A stretch of 5,888 nucleotides of DNA from Sulfuricella sp. (GTDB lineage Bacteria > Pseudomonadota > Gammaproteobacteria > Burkholderiales > Sulfuricellaceae): NCBI GenBank assembly GCA_030696235.1, contig JAUYSN010000144.1, forward strand, positions 1 to 5,888. Reading direction: 5' to 3'. Each line of letters starts with the position of its first letter. Within the stretch, counting starts at the first letter, position 1. Shown piece after piece: positions 1 to 4,433 of the stretch. The translations under genes were made by a program, and so were the position numbers. The notes below the pieces were generated by a model that ran no database searches, had not been told where the DNA came from, and worked only from the letters and a program-made list of their open reading frames with translations.

Positions 1-146
1 AACCCAACCGGGAAATCGCCCGGCAGCTTGGCATCAGCCCGCGCACGGTGGAAGTCTACAAGGCGCGCATGATGGAGAAGATGCAGGCACACAGCTTGCC
101 CGAACTGATCCGCCTGGTGCTCAGCCTCAGAAAAAACAGCGACTAA
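1..146 (+). CDS. FixJ/TtrR-like LuxR-family response regulator, C-terminal end (partial)
   Basis: The reading frame enters from the left edge (first full codon at base 3) and ends at TAA 144-146, leaving 47 residues. They form the last part of a LuxR/NarL-type helix-turn-helix: NREIARQLGISPRTVEVYKA gives the scaffold helix, turn and DNA-recognition helix, followed by RMMEKMQAHSLPELIRLVL as the closing helix. The SPRTVEVYKARMMEKM wording is typical of the FixJ/TtrR/NodW group of two-component response regulators, which carry an N-terminal receiver domain phosphorylated by a partner histidine kinase. The receiver domain and any kinase gene would lie upstream of the window. The gene ends 198 bases before the next start, and that gap contains repeats that could be its targets. 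The family call is confident; the signal it responds to cannot be told from this fragment. Confidence 0.88.
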   Translation, partial: PNREIARQLGISPRTVEVYKARMMEKMQAHSLPELIRLVLSLRKNSD

Positions 147-188
147 GCTGTTCTCCTGCCCCCACTCTGAAACCGTCTCTCGCCCGAA

Positions 189-219
189 GTAAGTGATTCC
201 CTTACGGGTATCGCTTACG
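189..219. promoter_or_regulatory. CTTACG-type repeat cluster, candidate regulator binding site
   Basis: GTAAG (189-193) and CTTAC (201-205) form an inverted repeat with a 7-base spacer. CTTACG occurs at 201-206 and again at 214-219, 13 bases apart. A related TTACGG is at 246-251, and GGGTATCG occurs at 206-213 and 262-269. Clustered half-sites of this kind upstream of a gene, next to a LuxR-type regulator gene, suggest an operator or activator site. The link to the neighbouring regulator is inference from position only. Confidence 0.35.
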
Positions 220-231
220 TGTTCTCCCGGA

Positions 232-260
232 TTTTCTCACCCCCTTTACGGAACTATCAT
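232..260 (+). promoter_or_regulatory. Weak sigma-70-like promoter upstream of the 345-2590 operon
   Basis: TATCAT (255-260) resembles a -10 hexamer. With the optimal 17-base spacer, the -35 position falls on TTTTCT (232-237), which matches TTGACA poorly. A weak -35 with repeats just upstream (189-219) would suit an activator-dependent promoter. The assignment is tentative, since single hexamers of this quality arise by chance. Confidence 0.25.
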
Positions 261-309
261 TGGGTATCGGTGACGGCCATTGAAGCAATGTCCGCAGCGC
301 GCTTTCACG

Positions 310-324
310 GGCCAAATTTTGGCC
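310..324. promoter_or_regulatory. 15-base palindrome GGCCAAA-T-TTTGGCC before the 345 start
   Basis: This is a perfect inverted repeat with 7-base arms and a single central base, ending 20 bases before the ATG at 345 and 10 bases before the Shine-Dalgarno GGGAGG (335-340). It lies downstream of the promoter-like element, so it would fall in the 5' leader. That is a typical place for a repressor operator. As RNA it would make only a short hairpin. Its function is not known. Confidence 0.35.
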
Positions 325-344
325 TGCGAATCACGGGAGGTTAG

Positions 345-749
345 ATGGAAACAACCGCCCACCCGGCATTGCACAAAGTCCGTCGCATCTGCTTTTCCAG
401 CCTGCCGCCACCCAACCTGTCTAGCGCCATGAAACTGCTTGGCTCGATGGCGCAGCTGGAGGTGAGTGTCGATACAGATGATGGCTGCTTATCTGTGCGC
501 TACGACCTGAGCCACCACACGCTGGAAGTACTGGAAAATCGGCTAGTGAACCATGGATACCTTCTCGACAATTCCTTGCTGCAGAAAATCAAGCGGGCAC
601 TGATCTACCACTGCGAATCATGCCTGCTTGAAAACCTCCGAGCGCCCACCCGCGAACAGCGCATACGCTCGATATACCTGAGCAGTGCGCACACCCCGGA
701 GCACAGAGCCACCATAGAGCCTGCCGACGAATACCTGGATCGCCGTTAG
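345..749 (+). CDS. Conserved-looking hypothetical protein with HMA-like predicted fold
   Basis: I do not recognise this 134-residue protein. The ATG has a clear Shine-Dalgarno GGGAGG at 335-340. There is no signal peptide or membrane segment, so it is probably cytoplasmic. By eye the order of elements is strand (13-20), helix (24-35), strand (38-47), strand (48-58), helix (59-71), strand (72-76). This is the beta-alpha-beta-beta-alpha-beta order of ferredoxin-like HMA metal-binding domains. The loop where such domains carry CxxC (about 20-25, LPPPNL) has no cysteine. Instead a single CxxC (C90, C93) follows in a helical tail, and the C-terminus (100-134) is rich in charged residues. It is the first gene of the probable operon with the CBS protein (40-base gap) and the permease. 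A role as an accessory or sensor for the transporter is inference from context. That it is a real gene is likely, given the RBS and operon position. Confidence 0.7.
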   Translation: METTAHPALHKVRRICFSSLPPPNLSSAMKLLGSMAQLEVSVDTDDGCLSVRYDLSHHTLEVLENRLVNHGYLLDNSLLQKIKRALIYHCESCLLENLRAPTREQRIRSIYLSSAHTPEHRATIEPADEYLDRR

Positions 750-789
750 CGATACCTCCAGGACATTGCCGCACACCCGGAAAACCATT

Positions 790-1251
790 ATGAGCATTCA
801 ATCCATTCCCTATTGCCCCCCAACCATCGGGATACGCCCGGAATCCAACCTGCTTGACGCTCTCAAGCTGATGCTGGGAAAGCACATCAATCACGTACCA
901 CTGTGCGATGACACCGGCAGGTTCGCCGGCATCGTCAGCACCCAGACCATCCTTTCAGAGCTGATTCCGGTTAGTGCACGGGTCGAGCATGGCCTGTCAG
1001 ACCTGAAATTTGCCGGCGACGCCACCCGGCTGCTGTCTTCCCGCCTGCATGACCTGGAGCATCGTACCGTAGGCGAATTCGCCAATAATAACGTACCGGT
1101 TCTGGAAGAGGATTGCCCGATTCTGGAGGCGGCACTGCTGCTCAGCCAAAGCACCTCCCCGCTGCCGGTAATCGGCAAGGACGGCAAGCTGCGCGGCATG
1201 CTGAGCCGGCGCATCGTGCTCACCTATCTGATGCAACAAGCGGGGCTCTGA
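790..1251 (+). CDS. Stand-alone two-CBS-domain protein
   Basis: This 153-residue protein is built of a CBS-domain pair (Bateman module). CBS1 spans about 9-58 (PPTIGIRPESNLLDALKLML, then HINHVPLCDDTGRFAGIVS) and CBS2 about 92-150 (TVGEFANNNVPVLEEDCPI, then SPLPVIGKDGKLRGMLSRR). A linker of about 30 residues separates them. CBS pairs bind adenosine nucleotides or similar ligands and regulate a partner. This one has no catalytic domain, so it presumably acts on another protein. The start is placed at ATG 790, with a weak GGA about 8 bases upstream. An in-frame TTG at 766 would add eight residues, but its nearest AGGA is only 2 bases away. The stop is one base before the permease ATG, which implies translational coupling and suggests the permease as its target. 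The domain call is firm; the ligand and the partner are unknown. Confidence 0.88.
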   Translation: MSIQSIPYCPPTIGIRPESNLLDALKLMLGKHINHVPLCDDTGRFAGIVSTQTILSELIPVSARVEHGLSDLKFAGDATRLLSSRLHDLEHRTVGEFANNNVPVLEEDCPILEAALLLSQSTSPLPVIGKDGKLRGMLSRRIVLTYLMQQAGL

Positions 1252-1252
1252 A

Positions 1253-2590
1253 ATGCACGGCACCACTTCCTCCGCCCAGTTATTTCTGGGGCTCAGCCCG
1301 CTGGCGGTTTCGCTCGTCGTGTTCGTGCTGACCTACGCCGCCATCGTCACCGAGAAGATCAACCGCTCCATCGTCGCCTTGCTCGGCGCCGGACTGATGA
1401 TTTTTTCCGGCGTGCTGCAACAGAACGAGGCCGTCGCCGGCATCGACTTCAACACCATCAGCCTGCTCACCGGCATGATGGTGCTGGTAGCGATCACCCA
1501 GAAGAGCGGGGTGTTCCAGTACGTCGCCATCGTCGTGGCGAAATGGGTGAAGGCCGATCCCTGGGGGCTGCTGGTGATGCTGTCCGTGATCACCGCGGTA
1601 TTTTCCGCCCTGCTCGACAACGTCACCACGGTGCTGCTGGTCGTACCTGTCGCCCTGCTCATCACCGATTCCCTCAGGGTGTCCCCCTATCCCTACCTGT
1701 TCTCCATTATTTTTGCCTCCAACATCGGCGGCACCGCCACCCTGATCGGCGATCCGCCCAACATCATGATCGGCTCGGCGGTCGGGCTGACATTCACCGA
1801 TTTCGTGGTGAACCTGGCGCCGATTGCAGCCATCATCTTCGTCCTTACCCTGATCCCGATCTACCTGATCTGGGGCCGAAAAATGCGCGCTGCGCCGGAA
1901 GACCGGGCGCAAGTGATGGCGTTCGACGCCAAGGCGGCGATTACCGACCCCCTCCTGCTCAAGCAATCACTGGCGGTGATCGGGATGGTCATCGCCGGCT
2001 TCGTCATGGCCCACCAGATCGGCCAGGAACCCGGCACCATCGCCATGTTCGGTGCCGCATTCCTGCTTTTGTTGCGCGTTTTCGGGAAAGACTCGGAAGA
2101 GCAGTCCCACGAGACGCATCGCACCTGGGGCGAAGTGGAGTGGGTAACGATCTTCTTTTTCGTCGGCCTGTTCGTGGTGGTGGCCGGCGTGGAAAAGGCC
2201 GGCGCGCTCGACCTCTTGGCCGGGAAGCTCCTGGAGCTGACCGGCGGCGATTTCCCCACTACCGCCATTACCATCCTGTGGGCATCGGCGATATTTTCCG
2301 CCGTCGTCGACAACATCCCTTTCGTCGCCACCATGATTCCCGTCATCCAGAAAATGGGGGCGGTGTTCAGCGCGGAACAGCTCCGCACCCTGTGGTGGTC
2401 GCTGGCGCTGGGCGCCTGCCTGGGCGGCAACGGCAGCCTGGTCGGGGCAAGCGCCAACCTGGTGGTGGCCGGTTTCGCCGAGCGCGCCGGCCAGCCGATC
2501 CGCTTCCTGCCGTTCATGCTGCTGGCTTTCCCGCTGATGCTGGCCAGCGTGGCGGTATCCAGCGTTTACCTTTACCTGCGCTATTTATGA
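1253..2590 (+). CDS. ArsB/NhaD (P-protein/SLC13-like) family permease
   Basis: This is a 445-residue inner-membrane transporter of the ion-transporter superfamily, related to ArsB, NhaD and the human P (OCA2) protein. It has two inverted halves, each with a broken helix carrying a conserved motif. The first half has DNVTT (122-126) followed by SNIGGTATLIGDPPN (156-170). The second has DNIPF (353-357) followed by GNGSLVGASAN (392-402). About 10-12 hydrophobic segments are visible, and a charged loop at about 278-297 separates the halves. The GDPPN and DN motifs are the usual substrate and cation-site signatures of the family. Length matches the family norm, so it appears intact. The ATG follows the CBS stop by one base; the only Shine-Dalgarno-like stretch is GCGGGG within the preceding gene. 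Substrate cannot be assigned from sequence: members move Na+/H+, arsenite/antimonite or carboxylates. No arsR or arsC is visible, which argues against calling it an arsenite pump. Confidence 0.88.
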   Translation: MHGTTSSAQLFLGLSPLAVSLVVFVLTYAAIVTEKINRSIVALLGAGLMIFSGVLQQNEAVAGIDFNTISLLTGMMVLVAITQKSGVFQYVAIVVAKWVKADPWGLLVMLSVITAVFSALLDNVTTVLLVVPVALLITDSLRVSPYPYLFSIIFASNIGGTATLIGDPPNIMIGSAVGLTFTDFVVNLAPIAAIIFVLTLIPIYLIWGRKMRAAPEDRAQVMAFDAKAAITDPLLLKQSLAVIGMVIAGFVMAHQIGQEPGTIAMFGAAFLLLLRVFGKDSEEQSHETHRTWGEVEWVTIFFFVGLFVVVAGVEKAGALDLLAGKLLELTGGDFPTTAITILWASAIFSAVVDNIPFVATMIPVIQKMGAVFSAEQLRTLWWSLALGACLGGNGSLVGASANLVVAGFAERAGQPIRFLPFMLLAFPLMLASVAVSSVYLYLRYL

Positions 2591-2625
2591 AGCGTGGCAT
2601 TTCGAACCGTCAAGGAGACTGAATT

Positions 2626-3267
2626 GTGAGAAATAAATCGGCAAGGTACCGTTTCTGGCTGTTGGCGTTGGCGGGCTTGCTGATCCATGACGCCGCCCTG
2701 GCTGCTTCGGATTGCTGGAAAGCCCCTGCGCCACAATGCCGTGGCGCCGACCTGAAGTGGGCTGATCTGCGCGGCACCAAGCTTGACGGCGCCGATTTCG
2801 AAAGCGCCGATCTGGAACATGCCAACCGCCGTGGCGCTTCCCTCAAGGGGGCGAATTTCAAGGGTGCGCGCATGAGCCATGCCAGCCTGCAACAGGCCGA
2901 CCTGCGTGTAGCGAATCTCGATGGCGCCGATCTTGCTTATGCTCACCTCGAAACCGCTAACCTGGAGCGCGCCAGCCTCAGGGGCGCCCAACTGGACAAA
3001 GCTGATCTCAAGCTGGCGGACCTTGAGGGTGCCAACCTGGAAGGCGCCAGCCTGAAGAATGCCGATCTGTCAGGTGCCGATCTGGAAAGTGCGAACCTGC
3101 GCTCAGCCAACCTTGTTTCAACCCTGCTCGGGATGGCCAACCTTAAACGTGCCGACCTGACCGGCGCCAGCCTGAATGACGCCTTCTTCCATGGCGCATT
3201 GTTCAAGCGAGCCATCTGGACCGATGGCCGCACCTGCGCCAGCGGCTCGATGGGAAAGTGCAAGTAA
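2626..3267 (+). CDS. Exported pentapeptide-repeat protein
   Basis: This 213-residue protein starts at GTG 2626 with a strong AAGGAG (2612-2617) 8 bases upstream. A Sec signal peptide is clear: a basic N-terminus (RNKSARYR), hydrophobic core 10-20, and an ALA-A cleavage site after about residue 26. Residues 40-199 are 32 consecutive pentapeptides of the A(D/N)LxX type with no break, equal to eight coils of a right-handed quadrilateral beta-helix. Cysteine pairs flank the helix, C30/C38 before and C204/C212 after. The C-terminal WTDGRTCASGSMGKC ending is common in secreted members. The sixth repeat (HANRR) places Arg at the normally hydrophobic inward position. The gene follows the permease by 35 bases with no evident terminator, so it may be cotranscribed. 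Because it is exported, a gyrase-protecting role like Qnr/MfpA is unlikely. The likely location is the periplasm; function is unknown. Confidence 0.88.
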   Translation: MRNKSARYRFWLLALAGLLIHDAALAASDCWKAPAPQCRGADLKWADLRGTKLDGADFESADLEHANRRGASLKGANFKGARMSHASLQQADLRVANLDGADLAYAHLETANLERASLRGAQLDKADLKLADLEGANLEGASLKNADLSGADLESANLRSANLVSTLLGMANLKRADLTGASLNDAFFHGALFKRAIWTDGRTCASGSMGKCK

Positions 3268-3301
3268 TATGGCGAACCACAGCACGAAGCAGTAGTACAG
3301 C

Positions 3302-3320
3302 GGGACTTTTGCGAAAACCC
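3302..3320. repeat. Imperfect hairpin in the gap before galU, possible terminator or insertion-sequence end remnant
   Basis: GGGACTTTTGCGAAAACCC can fold with GGG/CCC and TTTT/AAAA pairs around a GCG loop, with a two-base AC bulge. No T-run follows, so it is a poor intrinsic terminator for the upstream gene. The GGGACTTTTGC-AAAACC wording also recalls terminal inverted repeats of some IS5-group elements, but no transposase or partner end is visible here. Either reading is weak. Confidence 0.15.
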
Positions 3321-3419
3321 TAGCCGTTCAGTCTTCAGCCGGTTTCACGCCTGATTAATTTGGCCACCTCAGATTTGTCCTGGCTGCATGCCGTTGCCCT
3401 TCCATCCATTTCAGGTTAA

Positions 3420-3450
3420 TCGGCATCGGAACAATCGTCGAAACTATAAT
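3420..3450 (+). promoter_or_regulatory. Candidate sigma-70 promoter of galU
   Basis: A perfect TATAAT hexamer lies at 3445-3450, 53 bases before the chosen galU start. The best -35 candidate is TCGGCA (3420-3425, four of six matches to TTGACA), but the spacer is 19 bases, longer than the optimal 17. The rest of the 3268-3503 gap shows no gene that I can support. The -10 is convincing and the -35 less so. Confidence 0.45.
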
Positions 3451-3503
3451 GGATTGGGTGACTCGATATAAAAGGGGAAATTCTCCATATGGGAGCAAGA
3501 ACC

Positions 3504-4367
3504 ATGAAAAAAATCACGAAAGCCGTATTCCCGGTGGCCGGCTTCGGCAGCCGTTTTCTGCCCGCCACCAAGGCCAGCCCCAAGGAGATGATGCCGGTCG
3601 TAGACAAACCGCTGATCCAGTATGCGGTGGAAGAAGCCGTAGCGGCCGGGATCACCGATATGGTTTTCATCACCGGGCGCAACAAGCGCGCTATAGAAGA
3701 TCACTTCGACACCGCTTACGAAGTGGAATCGGAGCTCGCCGCCCGTGGCAAGCAGGAGCTGCTGCGCGCGGTGCAGGATGTCATCCCGAACCACGTGAAC
3801 TGCATCTACATCCGCCAGCACGAGGCACTCGGACTGGGCCATGCCGTGCTGTGCGCACAGCCGGTCGTGCAGGACGAGCCTTTCGCCGTCATTCTCGCGG
3901 ATGATCTGATCGATGCCGAACCGTCCGTCATCAAGCAGATGGTCGATGTGTTTACGACTTACCAGTGTTCCGTGCTGGGCGTACAGGACGTGCCCCGTGA
4001 ACAAACGAGTCAGTACGGCATCGTCAGCGCAACTCATCTGGAACCGGGCGTGGAGCAGGTGAACGGCCTGGTTGAAAAACCCCGCCCGGAAGACGCCCCC
4101 TCCACCTTGGCTGTGGTCGGCCGCTATATTCTGACACCGCGCATCTTCTACCATTTGGCGCGAGCGCAGGCGGGTGCGGGGGGCGAAATCCAGTTGACGG
4201 ACGGCATCGCCGCACTGCTGCAGGAAGAGAAACTGCTGGCCTATCGCTTCATCGGCACCCGCTACGATTGTGGTTCTAAGCTGGGATACCTCAAGGCACA
4301 GGTAGCCTTTGGCCTGAAACATGAGGATTTGCGCGAGGAGTTTGCCGCCTATCTGGCGACACTGTAA
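3504..4367 (+). CDS. galU: UTP--glucose-1-phosphate uridylyltransferase
   Basis: GalU makes UDP-glucose from UTP and glucose 1-phosphate in the cytoplasm, feeding polysaccharide, LPS and glucoside synthesis. The 287-residue protein fits the bacterial family (about 280-300) and is collinear with it. It has the N-terminal nucleotide-binding signature [20 protein letters not shown] (11-30), VDKPLIQY (33-40), [10 protein letters not shown] (109-118), the metal-binding region ILADDLID (130-137), the VEKP motif (190-193), VGRYIL (205-210), GGEIQLTD (226-233) and DCGSKLGY (255-262). The start at ATG 3504 is preferred over an in-frame ATG at 3489. GGGAG (3491-3495) then becomes a well-spaced Shine-Dalgarno, and [13 protein letters not shown] matches how family members begin. 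The next gene starts 66 bases downstream, and a 22-base palindrome spans the stop codon. A CTCC at 3483-3486 could pair weakly with the Shine-Dalgarno. Confidence 0.95.
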   Translation: MKKITKAVFPVAGFGSRFLPATKASPKEMMPVVDKPLIQYAVEEAVAAGITDMVFITGRNKRAIEDHFDTAYEVESELAARGKQELLRAVQDVIPNHVNCIYIRQHEALGLGHAVLCAQPVVQDEPFAVILADDLIDAEPSVIKQMVDVFTTYQCSVLGVQDVPREQTSQYGIVSATHLEPGVEQVNGLVEKPRPEDAPSTLAVVGRYILTPRIFYHLARAQAGAGGEIQLTDGIAALLQEEKLLAYRFIGTRYDCGSKLGYLKAQVAFGLKHEDLREEFAAYLATL

Positions 4368-4383
4368 TGCTGCAGCATTACAG
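4362..4383. repeat. Perfect 22-base palindrome across the galU stop codon
   Basis: Arm CTGTAATGC (4362-4370), centre TGCA (4371-4374) and the exact reverse-complement arm GCATTACAG (4375-4383) form a perfect palindrome. The galU TAA (4365-4367) lies inside the left arm. The transcript could form a 9-bp stem with a 4-base loop. No T-run follows (ATCGACTATT comes next), so it is not a classic intrinsic terminator. It could stabilise the galU mRNA end, partly terminate, or serve as a dimeric-protein operator for the downstream gene. Confidence 0.6.
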
Positions 4384-4433
4384 ATCGACTATTGAGAAAT
4401 CACGAAAACCACAGCAACCTTGGAAAGGGACAG

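Noticed and set aside
766..789. Upstream TTG start for the CBS protein
   Set aside because: The nearest Shine-Dalgarno-like AGGA is only 2 bases from the TTG, and the added residues are not part of a CBS fold. ATG 790 is the better choice.
1280..1966. Long antisense open frame (228 residues) opposite the permease
   Set aside because: The translation is rich in His, Gln, Asp and Gly with no domain pattern. It is the shadow expected from codon bias opposite a well-supported membrane protein gene.
1253..2590. Calling the permease an arsenite efflux pump (arsB)
   Set aside because: The motifs are shared across the whole ArsB/NhaD/P-protein superfamily, and no arsR, arsC or arsA is present nearby.
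1543..2622. 359-residue + strand frame inside the permease region
   Set aside because: It is a frame-shifted reading of the permease, rich in Arg, Pro and His. It has no recognisable domains and ends only 32 bases after the true stop.
2626..3267. Calling the pentapeptide protein a Qnr/MfpA-type gyrase protector
   Set aside because: A clear signal peptide and flanking cysteines indicate export, whereas gyrase-protecting members act in the cytoplasm.
3382..3400. Sigma-54-like TGGC...TTGC element upstream of galU
   Set aside because: The GG-to-GC spacing is 12 bases instead of the required 10.
3489..3503. Upstream ATG start for GalU
   Set aside because: It would consume the Shine-Dalgarno GGGAG that serves ATG 3504, and the five extra residues are not expected in the family.
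3444..4322. 292-residue antisense open frame opposite galU
   Set aside because: It covers nearly all of a clear galU gene, has no recognisable motifs, and is explained by third-position G/C bias.
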